This document shows, in pieces, positions 55,101 through 64,000 of a DNA stretch of 64,000 nucleotides. Under the pieces are notes generated by a model, which was given only the letters and a program-made list of their open reading frames with translations, did not search any database and was not told where the DNA came from. The translations under genes were made by a program, and so were the position numbers. The stretch is from Rhinopomastus cyanomelas (Eukaryota > Chordata > Aves > Bucerotiformes > Rhinopomastidae): contig VXBP01005185.1 of the NCBI GenBank assembly GCA_013400115.1, positions 222,057 to 286,056 on the forward strand, written 5' to 3'. The first letter of the stretch is position 1. Each line of letters starts with the position of its first letter.

Positions 55101-58100
55101 TCCGTGACAAAAGGGAACAGAGAAGTGTTCCTCTACAGCTCGAGAGGGCCCTTTCTGAACTGCAGACACTGCGTTTCCCACTCTGTTTCAAACTGGTGTG
55201 TACTGGACTTGTGACAAGTACCATCTCCTCACCCCTGCGCTGGAGATCCACCAGAAAGAGAGATTCCTGGAAAGCTGCTTGTGTTTCTCAACACAAACAA
55301 GACTACAAACAGCTGCAGAAGCCCACTCTGGCTCTTCACACAACAACAGGGGAGACCAGCAAGACATTTAGCTCAGACTCACTCACCTTCTGCGGGGAAG
55401 GAGAGCTCTTAATATAAAATGGATTGTTTGCTTGTTCTTGCTTCCTGGCTTCTCGACGCTGAAAGCAAGGGAGTATTGGTAGTTAGCACGTTTGTTAGTA
55501 AGCAGAGAGAGATAAAAGGCAAAGTGTGAAATGCCATCTTCCTGAATTTTCAGAACGACCCATAACTGCTTGCAAAGGACCGCAGAGCGGCAGCCTGCGT
55601 GCGCTAAGCCACTTACATTAGGTTATAACTACGAGCACCGCTACTACTGCGACTACAACTCCTCACAACTCCTGTGTTTGTTATTTATTTGTAGACTAGA
55701 GACAGGAAATTCACAGAGACCAACGTTTTCTGGCAATTCACACGTTTCTGTTTCGTTTCTGCGAGAGGAAGAAGCACAGATTCTCATCAGTGAAGTGTTT
55801 TCACTATGAAAACAAGGTCAGAAGCCAAAGACAGCATCGCTACGGAGAACGGTCACGTTACAGCAACTCAGGGAAGCTGCTGAAGCCCCTGAACAAAGCT
55901 GCTGCTTTTCCTGATCATACAGAGCAGACAGTAACAGCAGCACGTCAGTGGAGGAAGTGTGCAAAACCCAAACAGCTGCAGAGCCCAGCACAAGGCCCAG
56001 CACAAACCCACCTGGATGTGTTCCTGTGCAACCTGGCCTAGGGGATCCTGCTGTGGCAGGGGGACTGGACTGGAGGATCTCTGGAGGTCCCTTCCAATCC
56101 CTAATGATTCTATGACCATCCTTCAGGCTCTGCACCTCAAAGCCATCTTATAAATACATGAGAGGTGGGTGTCAGGGGGATGGAGCCGGGCTCTTCTCAA
56201 TGTCATCGGCAGGGGGATTGGACTAGATGATCTTTGGGGGTCCCTTCCAATCCCTAATGTTCTGTGATTCTGTGCTCTAATGATAGGACAAGGGGCAGTG
56301 GGTGTGAGCTGGAACAGAGGAAGTTTTCCATGTAAATAAGAGAAGGACCTTCTTCCCAGTGAGGGTGACAGAGCCCTGGCAGGGGCTGCCCAGGGGGTTG
56401 TGGAGCCTCCTTCTCTGGAGACGTTTCAAACCCACCTGGATGTGTTCCTGTGTGACTGGATCTAGGGATCCTGCTGTGTCAGGGGGATGGGACTGGCTGA
56501 TCTTTCGAGGTCCCTTCCCATCCCTAATGTTCTGTGATTTTGTGATCTGCACTAGACATCAGTTTACTGGTCAGATTTTCACAAGAGCTCAGAACTCCTC
56601 ACGAGGGCCAGGTTTTTATCACTTGTTGCCACCTGGACGAGACTGGCAAGTCGACTTCCAAGAGAACCCTGCACTGGACGTACTCAACAGCGCACTAAAG
56701 AAGCCAGCATTCAGCTATTTCTAGCAGATCTGTGTTGCTCACCTCAAACCATCCTATTACCTGAGCTACAAAGAGCAGTACTGGCTACACAGAGAATCCA
56801 CAACAGCTCCGAGTGCTTCAGCGGCGCTTAGCGCACCGCTGGGTTACGCAGGTCTAAGTTCACTCACTCTGGCCAGCTCCTCTTCGTCTATCTCTGGCTG
56901 TCTGTGCCTGGAATGCCTTTGCTCCTCATCGTGGAAAATCGTTTTGGGCTTTTCATCTTCAGACTCACTGTCTGATGGAGGCTCATTGATCCAGGCGTCG
57001 AGGTCCAAGCTGGTAAGGACGGCAGCAAAGAACAGCAGCCCTGAGTATCTCAGTGCTTCTCAGCACAGCCTCAGCTATGGTATCCCACGAGCTCAACCGA
57101 GGCTCTGGGAGACAGAAGGGACCTTACCCCTCTGGAACCGGCACCTTCTTCTGTGCTTTCGGAGCCACGGGGTTCAGCTCACCAGCAAACAGGGCTATCA
57201 CCTCCTCAGCTACAGGTACTTCTTTTACTTGCAGCTTCTGGATGTATTTTATTAGCTGCAAGATGCAAGAAGCCTAAAAGCAAGCAGAGGTGTAGTTTTA
57301 GAATTCATAGTAAAAACTGAAGGAAAAACGTCAACTGCAGTGGAAGTCGGACGGAGAGAAATGTTGTCCATGGAGAGAGGCAGCACAAACTGCAGGTTTG
57401 GAGGGAACACAGAGCTCTCTGATCTGCCCCCACATGAGCTTGTGCAATTTTAACACTGAATTCTTAGCAGTGAAGTCCTCAGATGCCACTGGAATAAAAT
57501 CCGGGCTCCGACACGGCACCAGAGCAGCGCTGGAGCTCAAACTAATAAAACACTGCTCTGCTGATAACAACAGCCTGGGGGAACCTGTGCCCCCACGTCC
57601 ATGCTCTGAGACAAGGGAGAGATGCTGTGTGAGCAACTGCAAGGTCCTTCTGTTCTCTTACCCTCTCCTGGACTTCCAGATCCGCGCTCTGGACAAACTG
57701 AGGCAAGCGCTCGATCATCAGCTGGGTGATTTCCTGAGCTGCTTCCTTCTCCCCAGACCGCTCCTTCTGCTGCAGGATGGATGCGTACAGCTTCACCATG
57801 TTCTGGACGTAGACTGCCTGGATGTGGCCTGGCAGAGTTGTCACTTTGGGCCGCAGCATCGCCTCTAAGGTCTGGTTTGCCTCCTCCAGGTGTCTAGCAA
57901 GGCAGCACACAGAGGAAAGACAACTGAGACATGCCAACTATCAACAATGTTCACGAAGGAGGATGTCTCAAGGGCCCCAGTCCTGCAGAAAACCAGGGCA
58001 GACCACAAGCACGTAGCTGTTTGCTCCAAGTGTACTGTCTCCTTACTAACTACAGCCTTGCCCTTCCGAGTGCCAGCTCCATCTCGCAGGCTGGACCTGG

Positions 58101-61100
58101 CAGCCCGATGGCCCTCGTGCCACTCTGTACTTCACCACTGGGGTGGTGTTTCCAATCATCTACGGAACCAAAATCCAGTAGGCAGTGTTTATTAGACACA
58201 GAGAGGCAGGTAAGGCTTTAACAAGCCTCAAGCTGTCATCCACAATTACGTGGCAGACAGACAAGACAGCTACTGGGCCATTAGAAATGGAAAGTTGAAG
58301 TCCTCTGAAAGTCAAAATGGGATCAGAGGGAGGACGGGACGTTCTCTTGCTTCTTCATCTACTGTTTTCTCTGCAGAACTCAAAGGAGATCTGAGGCATA
58401 TCGGTGTTTCCTAAAAATATCACCCATACTACATGGATTTAATTTGGAATCAGTGTTCAGAGGTGCCACTACAACGAGAGACACCAGAGGATCAAGGAAG
58501 AGTGCAGTGCCGTGGTCTGTCCAGCTTTCCCAAAGCATGAGCATCTCTACAGCCAGCCAGGAGTCAAAGCTGGTCTGTTTAAGTCAGCGTTGGCACGAGA
58601 ACATTGCAAACTTTGCGACTGGGAGCAAAGAGAAGCTTTGAGAGAATAAAGAGGATGACTTCTAATTCCCAGAAGGTTGTGTTTGATAAAAAAACCTTTC
58701 ACTAAGGGCAAACCAGGGAGGAGAGCACAAGCACTTCAGTCGAACAGAGTGGCTGGACGTCCTCCCTACAAGTGGGCTTAGGCCCCAACGATTCAGGAGT
58801 CTCCTCCAACGCCCTAAGATCTTACAGCTCACACCCACAGCTGCACCCTCCTGCCTGCATGGGCAGAACGAGAGAGACAAGAGAACAGAGCAGGCAGGAA
58901 AAAGGAAGCTTCAGTCTTAGCCAGGGTGAGGGAGCGGGGAGCAGCGGTAGGGTGCGTGCTGCGAGCAACCCTCCTCTCAAAAGCACTTCTCGGCCACCAG
59001 TCGCTCTCTGAAGGAAGTCACCCAAAGCCCACGGGGCGTTCCGCTGGCGCTTACTCGGAGAACTCCCCGCAGATCCAGGCAGCAGCGTAGAGCACCTCGC
59101 AGATGCCGTTCCGCTGGGTGTTGCTGGCCAGGAGGTGAGCGTTGTCCAGCAGCATGGCCATTTGGGAGACGGCGAATTTACGGATGGCTTTGACTCTGAT
59201 AGCGACGTCCAACATCTGAGCGGCTATCAGGTGCCCGTGCCGCGTGCCCTCCAGCCGCGTCAGCTCCACCAGGATGCTTATGTACCTGCAGGTGAAAGGG
59301 AGGTGGTTTTACCGGCGGGCAGACGCACCTCACCGTCGCCGACGAGCTCCCAGGTGACACAAAGCTACCGACCATTCGAAGTTTGTGATGTACTGGTAGT
59401 TGGACTGACTGCAGATGTCGATGATTTTGGTCAGCAGCTCGTCCCGGTACGTCGTCCCTTCTGCTTTATCCACGTGGATCATCAGCTTCTTCACGATCTC
59501 CATCAAGTTCTTCTTTGATACCTGTCAGAGAGTTATGGAAGGGTGGAATCACAACTCAGCTATTCCCTGTATGGTCAAGTCCTAATCCTAGGACCGTAGA
59601 ATCATTAGGGATTGGAAGGGACCTCGAAAGATCAGCCAGTCCAATCCCCCTGACACAGCAGGATCACCCAGGAACATGTCCAGGTGGGTTTTAAACATCT
59701 CCAGTGAAGGAGACCCCCCGGGGCAGCCCCTTCCAGGCTCTGTCACCCTCACTGGGGAGAAGGTCCTTCTTATATTGATATGGAACCTCCTGTGTTCCAG
59801 CTCACACCCACTGCCCCTTGTCCTATCACTAGATGACACTGAGCAGAGCCTGGCTCCATCCTCCTCACACCCACCCTTCACATATTTATAGACATTAACG
59901 AAGTCTCCTCTTCTCCAAGATAAAGAGACCCATCTCCCTCAGCCTCTCCTCATAAGGGAGCTGCTCCACTTCCTTCATCATCTTTGTTGCTCTACATTGG
60001 GCTCCCTCCAGCAGCTCCATGTCCCTCTTGAACTGAGGAGCCCAGAACTGGACACAAGACTCCAGATGTGGTCTCACCAGGGCAGAGCAGAGGGGGAGAA
60101 GAACCTCTCTGGATCTGCTAACCAACCCCCTTCTGATCCACCCCAGGATGCTGTTGGCCCAAACAAAGCAGCTGCAAGCTCTTGCAGGATACTGAAGTTA
60201 TCCTTCTGTCCCAAGCATCAGCAGACAAAAGGTGTCTCCCTACACCACCTCCTCTAAACCAGGAAGCTACAAGTCAGATCTCTTGGTCCCTTTGTACGTG
60301 GGGGAGGAGGCAGCAGAGACCAAGTGGAAGGCACTTGGAAGGCAGGAATCATCACTGCAGCCCTCCCCGAGAGAACTGCTGGCACCGCAGGACTGCCCTG
60401 CTGCACATCCCAAACCGCCCCGCGCCCTGCAGAACGCTGCACGCACGCTGAGCTCGAGGAGACTCCGCAGGCAGCGGCGAAAGGCCGACGGAATTTAGAG
60501 TGGCTGGCAAGTTCGACCCTAAAGCCTTCTCCTGCTGCTTCAGACCGCTGCAACACGGCCTGCGACTGAGAACAGCTCAGACCTCCCAGCAGGCCTGCAG
60601 CCGGCTCGCTGGTGCCTGGACTAAGGACAGAAGGAGCAGCTAGAGCTCAGGCTTTAGAAAAGAAACCACCTGGGGTCTGAACGCAAGCTCCTTCCAGTAC
60701 TGCTCCAAGTTTCTCAAGCTCTCGTGCTGTGCCAGATCTTTTCACTGCCATAAACACCAGAAGAGACACAGCAGTTGTTACCCCAAGACTATGGGGAGAG
60801 GGGAAGAGAAAGACGCGTGTTTTTCTTAAACATCAGCCTCCCCAAGGGCCACGGGGGCTGAAGGGGAGAGAGAACACACACAGACACGTACCATGCCATA
60901 GAGGAGGTCCAAAGCTCGGAGTCGGATGGACTCATCTTTGTCATCCAGACACTGGAGAATGAGATCCTTGTGAGACTGAACTGACTTCGGATGTGTCTTC
61001 AGGATTTTGGACATAGCTAGCAGCCCCAGGTACTTCACTGCGAAAGACAACAGCAAACTTCTTTCCAAACACACAAACACTGCTTGGAGCGTGAAGTCTC

Positions 61101-63394
61101 AAGGCCAAGTGCTTCTACTGAAACCAACTGTAATCCATTTGGATAACAACGTCTGCCATGAGGAATTTGAGTTTCACTTTCCCACGGTTTCACGTCACAC
61201 ACATGCACATAATCACATAGACCATCATCTTCGTAGTCTCCCTGCGCTCCAGTTTTAGGGTTTATTGAAAGGTGGGTATTTACACAGTCTACTAGAGTTG
61301 GAAGGGGCCTTCAAAGGCCATCGGGTCCAACCCTCCTGCTCAAGCAGGATACAATTCACTGAGAAGCAGAGCGAGCTGCAAAGCCTAAACGAGCTACATA
61401 CAGCCAGGTCTGGATCCTCTCCAGAGGAGGAGACTCCACAACCTCCCTGGGCAACCTGCTCCATATTTAATAACCCTGACCGTAAAGAAGTGCCAGGAAG
61501 TTTCTCCTCAGACTGAGGTGAAACTTCCTCTGTTTAACATACAGCAACAACAGGGTCTGCAAGCAGGCACTGTAGGGGGAACACAGCTGCAGCAGCACTG
61601 AAGACTGGTGAATTAAGCAGGAATCCTGCTCTCAATGGGAAAAATTCAGGCAGCAGGAAAAACCATTTACATTCAAAGGGACTTTCCAGAGGCTCTGTAG
61701 TGGAAGCAACACTAGGATACTGCTCTGGCACTGACATGCTCCAAGCAGCAAACTGATGGAAGGGCACACCCCGAGCACGGCAAGAGAGCTCTCAGGTTTA
61801 GGAGACCACAGAGAGCAGGAACGATGACTCCCATCTGCTTTAGGAAAAGCTCATGATACAGAGGTGCTCACTCTCCAAAACTACATCAGCAATAGTTTGC
61901 AATGTGCCAGCAGGCAGTGCTGCACTGAACAAAGTGCTGCGAGAAGCAGCTCGGCTCTCCCCAGTGGCTGGCTGCTACAAGCTTTCATCAGGACAAACAA
62001 CGTACTCACAGTTCTGGTCAGAATCTTCTATCAATATCCTTAACTTCTGAACACAAAGCTGGAAAGAGAGACCATGTCAGGCTCAGCACAAGCCTCAGCA
62101 CTCTTACAATCACAGCAACTCTTGAGGAACAGGTTTATAGGCTTGAGGAAGTGTTCTAAGAGCCTTTAGGTAAGAGGCACTCGGCTGCACTTCAGAGCTG
62201 AGGGACCTCTGTATGACTGTGTGCATACCAGCAGCTAAGCAAGAGTTAAGAGAAGTCTACACGAGAAGAATCTGCATTTCAGAGCAAAGGAAAGAAGAGG
62301 GTTTGTACAGGAAATGCTCCAAACTGTAGGAGTCCACCTGAGAGGACGCTTCAGGGAACACAACCCAGCTTCCCCAAGGCAGCTCGCAGCGGAGCAGCGC
62401 GACCACCCAGCACTGTACCTGGATGCTGGCACTGTGATTCGGCATCCCAGAGGACAGGGAGATCAGCACTGAAACACAAAAGCAACGTTTCAGCTAGTGA
62501 GTCTGTGCCCCAGATAAATCTAACACCACAACCCCGGAGGTGATCGGCCAGCTCACAAGGCCATCTGCCAGCTCCTTTTACACTTTGTCTGTTGCCTTGG
62601 ACTTCTGGGGGGGCCTAAGGGGAGGGGAGAAGGTTTTGACACCAGCTGCAGTTGAGGACACCCTAAGAGTGCATTAAGGGCAGGAAAACCCAGTGTTAAG
62701 GGAGGATCTGCTGGGGCAGCAGAGAAGGTGGTGGCATCGTGGTAGCAGCTGCTGTGGCACAGCACGCCCGAGCCAACACCAGACGAGAGCGAGCCCCACC
62801 TCTGTGACTGGCTGTGCCTGGTGTTTTGCTCTCAGAACTAACCCCAGAGAAGGCCTGCTGGATGCCCTGACTGTGGGTGTCAGTTCTGAGCTGTAACACT
62901 GCATCACTGCTCTTGTGTCTGTCTGATCCCCTATATGGAGCTCACATCCCTACCCCTCAAACTGAAATTGTCTATCAAGCAGTCAAACTACTGCCCATAA
63001 GGAGTTACACCAGGTCTTTAGGATGGCCAGCTGTGGAATTAAAGCATAAAAGCCTTCTCCTTCATCTGCTGGACATTTTTTTAACCACAGCAACATTGAG
63101 GAGCTTGTTTAGCAGTAACAACAGCACTTTATCTCAGCCTTTAGAAAGAGGACAGAGGTGAGATGGCTTCTCCTCACGACCGACAAGGAATTCCAGTTAC
63201 CCAGTAACACAAATCCAAGTCTGCCAGGCAACTCACTGCCTGTAGAAACGACCGAGTTAAAAAGAAAGGTCACAGTCGGCGCTAACGGATGGCAAAGTCC
63301 ATCAGGGGTTTGTTTTCTTCTGGATCCCAAATCTCAGTTCTCACCTGCTATTACTGTGTTCACGCATTCGTACAAGAGAGACATGGCCGAGGTG
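43041..63394 (-). CDS. AP3D1: AP3D1, AP-3 adaptor complex subunit delta (5'-incomplete, 24 exons in window)
   Basis: AP3D1 is the delta large subunit of AP-3, which sorts membrane cargo from endosomes to lysosomes, lysosome-related organelles and synaptic vesicles; its loss causes the mouse mocha phenotype and human Hermansky-Pudlak syndrome 10. The visible 2854 nt encode about 950 residues to the TGA at 43043-43041, all in one continuous frame. They cover, in order: the second part of the HEAT-repeat trunk (TSAMSLLYECVNTVIA onward, with SDQNLKYLGLLAMSKILK and the QAVYVQNMVKLYASILQQKE helix); an acidic/basic hinge with three Lys-rich blocks; and a C-terminal ear-like region ending EEMKETLSKC. 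Roughly 270 N-terminal residues (known from human) lie beyond the right edge. Two hinge exons (49931-49993 and 49245-49349) correspond to the longer human isoform and may be alternatively spliced. Confidence 0.96.
43225..43660 (+). mobile_element. Old CR1 fragment
   Basis: Plus-strand CR1 with gccaggggaggttcacgttgg and a tail near gtccaacccaaatgcatctg, in the last AP3D1 intron. Confidence 0.75.
43858..43937 (-). CDS. AP3D1: AP3D1 exon, C-terminal region
   Basis: 80 nt encoding VVERVDSCASMYSRSIQGHH to VCLLVKK. Acceptor TTTGTAG, donor GTGAGA. Confidence 0.96.
44333..45085 (-). mobile_element. CR1 copy, long 3' portion
   Basis: Minus-strand CR1 with intact tail (cagaatcatggaatcatcgg) and about 750 bp of 3' region. 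It is similar to the copies at 6635, 56135 and 59588. Confidence 0.9.
45423..45544 (-). CDS. AP3D1: AP3D1 exon, C-terminal region
   Basis: 122 nt encoding DAFAKLLESGDLHMSSIKVD to ICFHHHFS. Acceptor TTTGCAG, donor GTGAGT. Confidence 0.96.
45958..46043 (-). CDS. AP3D1: AP3D1 exon, C-terminal region
   Basis: 86 nt encoding NDEGSTHEKLDFKLHFSCAS to LITTPCY and two bases of Ser. Acceptor GTTGCAG, donor GTAAGA. Confidence 0.96.
47021..47109 (-). CDS. AP3D1: AP3D1 exon, C-terminal region
   Basis: 89 nt encoding ISNEAQFVFTLQSIAVAQKL to LSFIVK. Acceptor CCGCCAG, donor GTAAGT. Confidence 0.96.
47300..47842 (+). repeat. CR1-tail dimer followed by a 38-bp array of 9 units
   Basis: Two roughly 95-bp CR1 tails (gacttggtctggg near 47312 and 47408) are followed by units starting cctttcgaggtcccttcc at 47493, 47531, 47569, 47607, 47645, 47683, 47721, 47759 and 47797, exactly 38 bp apart. 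It ends in gttctgtgag. Confidence 0.96.
47907..48096 (-). CDS. AP3D1: AP3D1 exon, C-terminal ear-like region
   Basis: 190 nt encoding TYDIQGNLQNDSQVTVSVIF to IPVPFQLPP. Its donor (GTAGGT) is about 70 bp from a 38-bp CR1-derived tandem array in the downstream intron. Confidence 0.96.
48468..48515 (-). CDS. AP3D1: AP3D1 exon, start of C-terminal region
   Basis: 48 nt encoding PMSSYRLLAENPYIKM, both borders on codons. Acceptor TTTTCAG, donor GTGAGC. Confidence 0.95.
48624..48776 (-). CDS. AP3D1: AP3D1 exon, third Lys-rich hinge block
   Basis: 153 nt encoding KSSKHKKKKHKKEKEEKSKD, more Lys, then HHGEEETPTESVQNG to EPLP. Acceptor CTTGGCAG, donor GTGAGT. Confidence 0.96.
49245..49349 (-). CDS. 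AP3D1: AP3D1 exon, poly-Glu hinge exon (possible cassette)
   Basis: 105 nt encoding SEPGVGAAVVAEPQEVKKEE, then REDQ, seven Glu and DEGK. The Glu run is a pure GAG repeat. Both borders are on codons. Acceptor ACCCAG, donor GTAAGC. Confidence 0.88.
49931..49993 (-). CDS. AP3D1: AP3D1 exon, DLDFWLS hinge exon (possible cassette)
   Basis: 63 nt encoding EEDLDFWLSTDPVPASTPQP and Q. It is a multiple of three with codon-border ends, so it can be skipped in frame. The human long isoform has an equivalent EEDLDFWLST segment. Acceptor AATCCAG, donor GTAGGC. Confidence 0.88.
50709..50913 (-). CDS. AP3D1: AP3D1 exon, second Lys-rich hinge block
   Basis: 205 nt encoding PLADSEKLPVQRHRNVETLK, then a long Lys/Glu run and VVEEEEGKK. 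Acceptor TTTTAAG, donor GTAATT (weak). Confidence 0.95.
52629..52702 (-). CDS. AP3D1: AP3D1 exon, acidic hinge
   Basis: 74 nt encoding NALPSDEDDKDPNDPYKALD to IDLD. Acceptor CTGCAG, donor GTAAGT, splitting a Lys codon. Confidence 0.96.
52775..53108 (+). mobile_element. Old CR1 fragment
   Basis: Plus-strand diverged CR1 (ccctggaggtgttgaaggcc, tail ctaattctgtgattt) in an AP3D1 intron. Confidence 0.7.
53682..53881 (-). CDS. AP3D1: AP3D1 exon, first Lys-rich hinge block
   Basis: 200 nt encoding MPMSDQYVKLEEERRHKQKL, a run of lysines, then HTESEEDIAPAHHVDII to EEMPE. Acceptor CCGCAG, donor GTGGGT. Confidence 0.96.
54134..54370 (+). repeat. CR1-tail tandem array, 3 units of 76 bp
   Basis: ttggact recurs at 54160, 54236 and 54312. 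Units join as ctctaatgactggatctagg. The array ends with a normal CR1 end (gttctgtgattctgtga). Confidence 0.93.
54472..54547 (-). CDS. AP3D1: AP3D1 exon, hinge
   Basis: 76 nt encoding RYQDTPGVEHIPVVQIDLSV to PLKVP. Acceptor CCCCAG, donor GTAAGT. A CR1-tail array lies about 100 bp past the donor in the downstream intron. Confidence 0.96.
54665..54730 (+). mobile_element. Solo CR1 tail fragment
   Basis: Short plus-strand tail (gatgatcttttgaggtccct) about 300 bp from the array. Confidence 0.7.
55387..55458 (-). CDS. AP3D1: AP3D1 exon, hinge
   Basis: 72 nt encoding RREARKQEQANNPFYIKSSP to SPQK, both borders on codons. Acceptor TTTCAG, donor GTGAGT. Confidence 0.96.
55990..56118 (+). mobile_element. 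CR1 3' tail fragment
   Basis: Plus-strand CR1 from the cacctggatgtgttcctgtg block to gattctatga. Confidence 0.85.
56135..56546 (+). mobile_element. CR1 copy with nested same-strand CR1 tail
   Basis: Plus-strand CR1 3' region from cttataaatacatgagaggt to gttctgtgattttgtga. It is broken at 56205-56277 by a second tail, then continues with ctaatgataggacaaggggc. Confidence 0.87.
56868..57009 (-). CDS. AP3D1: AP3D1 exon, acidic hinge
   Basis: 142 nt encoding LDLDAWINEPPSDSESEDEK to PEIDEEELAR. It contains the DLDAWIN motif, then a Ser/Asp/Glu stretch that looks like casein kinase 2 substrate. Acceptor TTACCAG, donor GTGAGT. Confidence 0.96.
57128..57273 (-). CDS. AP3D1: AP3D1 exon, trunk to hinge
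   Basis: 146 nt encoding ASCILQLIKYIQKLQVKEVP to QKKVPVPEG. Acceptor CTTTTAG, donor GTAAGG. Confidence 0.97.
57662..57893 (-). CDS. AP3D1: AP3D1 exon, end of HEAT trunk
   Basis: 232 nt encoding HLEEANQTLEAMLRPKVTTL to QSADLEVQER. Acceptor TTGCTAG, donor GTAAGA. Confidence 0.97.
59055..59285 (-). CDS. AP3D1: AP3D1 exon, HEAT trunk
   Basis: 231 nt encoding YISILVELTRLEGTRHGHLI to YAAAWICGEFS and two bases of Glu. Acceptor CTGCAG, donor GTAAGC. Confidence 0.97.
59373..59521 (-). CDS. AP3D1: AP3D1 exon, HEAT trunk
   Basis: 149 nt encoding VSKKNLMEIVKKLMIHVDKA to QYITNFE and two bases of Trp. The donor is the weak GTCGGT. It is chosen over a GTAGCT three bases later because the next exon begins G-TAC (Trp-Tyr), as in human. 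Confidence 0.95.
59588..60172 (-). mobile_element. CR1 copy, long 3' portion
   Basis: Minus-strand CR1 with tail tagaatcattagggattgg at the low end, in an AP3D1 intron. Confidence 0.9.
60892..61037 (-). CDS. AP3D1: AP3D1 exon, HEAT trunk
   Basis: 146 nt encoding KYLGLLAMSKILKTHPKSVQ to RALDLLYGM, one of the most conserved parts of delta adaptin. Acceptor TTTCGCAG, donor GTACGT. Confidence 0.97.
61285..61545 (-). mobile_element. Old CR1 fragment
   Basis: Minus-strand diverged copy (gagttggaaggggccttcaa onward) in an AP3D1 intron. Confidence 0.7.
62010..62058 (-). CDS. AP3D1: AP3D1 exon, HEAT trunk
   Basis: 49 nt encoding LCVQKLRILIEDSDQN and one base of Leu. Acceptor CTTTCCAG, donor GTGAGT. 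Confidence 0.96.
62419..62468 (-). CDS. AP3D1: AP3D1 exon, HEAT trunk
   Basis: 50 nt encoding VLISLSSGMPNHSASIQ. Acceptor GTTTCAG, donor GTACAG, ends on a codon border. Confidence 0.96.
63345..63394 (-). CDS. AP3D1: AP3D1 exon, HEAT trunk (first in window)
   Basis: 50 nt encoding STSAMSLLYECVNTVIA. Entry completes a Ser codon and exit leaves the first base of Val. Acceptor TTTCAG, donor GTGAGA. No upstream exon recognised between here and the window end. Confidence 0.95.
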
Positions 63395-63654
63395 CTGAAA
63401 CACAGAGCAAGCACTTTCAGTGAGGAGTAAAAGCAGCACATTTTGAAGAGCTGACAGCAGCATCCCGGAGCTAATTAACACTTTACATCACACAAGACAT
63501 TGTCAGTGCTCTGTTCCACATCCCTTCAAACCACATGAAGTAATTCTCACTTAAACGCTGCTGGGGAGAGGAAAGGCTGCTAGATGTCTTAAAATAATCA
63601 TCTTCTCCAGGAGGCAACAAGGAACAGGGGTGTAGCACAGGGAACCAAGAAGGA

Positions 63655-63735
63655 ATCGTAGAATCACAGAGCATTAAGGACTGGATTGGACCTTGAAAGA
63701 TCACCTTGTCCAACCCCCCTGCCAGAGCAGGATGA
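63655..63735 (-). mobile_element. Solo CR1 tail
   Basis: Minus-strand tail (gtagaatcacagagcattaa to ccagagcaggatgag). Confidence 0.8.
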
Positions 63736-63865
63736 GGACAAGGACGCGGTTACTCAAAACCTCGGTACCAGTTACAGGGCACTGAAGCAACCCTGCCTGA
63801 GAGTCACATTAAATCTGCCCAAGGTCAAAGATTCATGGTGAGGCAGCAGCTGGAGAAGCCTGAGT

Positions 63866-63956
63866 CTATGACTTGGTCTGGGAGATCCTGCTGTGGCAGG
63901 GGGATTGGACTGGATGATCTTTGGAGGTCCCTTCCAATCCCTCATGATCCTACGAG
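63866..63956 (+). mobile_element. Solo CR1 tail
   Basis: Plus-strand tail beginning tctatgacttggtctggg, the same joint as inside the 47.4 kb array, and ending gatcctacga. Confidence 0.82.
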
Positions 63957-64000
63957 TCTCTCTCCAAAGCAAATGAGTCACGTGCAGAGAGCAAACCGCT

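Overview
The window looks like a stretch of a gene-dense, GC-rich avian microchromosome. Two things support a bird: the repeats are almost entirely CR1 retrotransposon fragments (roughly thirty, many ending in the avian CR1 octamer attctatg), and four vertebrate genes lie in the order BTBD2 - MKNK2 - MOB3A - AP3D1, all on the minus strand. This is the order known on human 19p13.3, and the equivalent avian block is on chicken chromosome 28 (recalled, not checked). The abundance of similar CR1 tails suggests a lineage with recent CR1 activity; I cannot name the species.

Layout from left to right. 1-5.7 kb: one BTB-domain exon of BTBD2, its long repeat-filled intron and a CpG-rich probable promoter broken by an N gap (5282-5664). 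5.7-9.5 kb: intergenic and mostly CR1. 9.5-20.3 kb: complete coding region of MKNK2 in 13 coding exons, a 3.1 kb inferred 3' UTR and a CpG promoter containing a second N gap (19548-19981). 20.3-25.7 kb: intergenic, GC-rich, with a TGCATG-rich minisatellite and no gene that I can support. 25.7-40.3 kb: complete coding region of MOB3A in three coding exons, with an 8 kb or longer 5' UTR intron leading to a CpG island. 40.3-41.0 kb: a short spacer where mammals carry the divergent gene IZUMO4, which I do not find. 41.0-64.0 kb: 24 exons of AP3D1 (about 950 codons to the stop); its first roughly 270 codons lie beyond the right edge.

The genes are unrelated housekeeping or signalling genes: MKNK2 is an ERK/p38-activated eIF4E kinase, MOB3A a zinc-binding kinase cofactor, AP3D1 the delta subunit of the AP-3 trafficking adaptor, and BTBD2 a BTB protein. 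They share conserved linkage, not a pathway. Exon borders were set by hand from the minus-strand reading frame, GT/AG sites and phase. All coding phases join without a frameshift: MKNK2 gives 467 aa and MOB3A 216 aa.

The most unusual signal is in the repeats. CR1 3' tails of about 75-90 bp recur as solo insertions, as insertions nested inside other CR1 copies (three cases), and as local tandem arrays whose units join at the same place in CR1 (a shared TGA). One array has degenerated to an almost perfect 38-bp satellite inside an AP3D1 intron.
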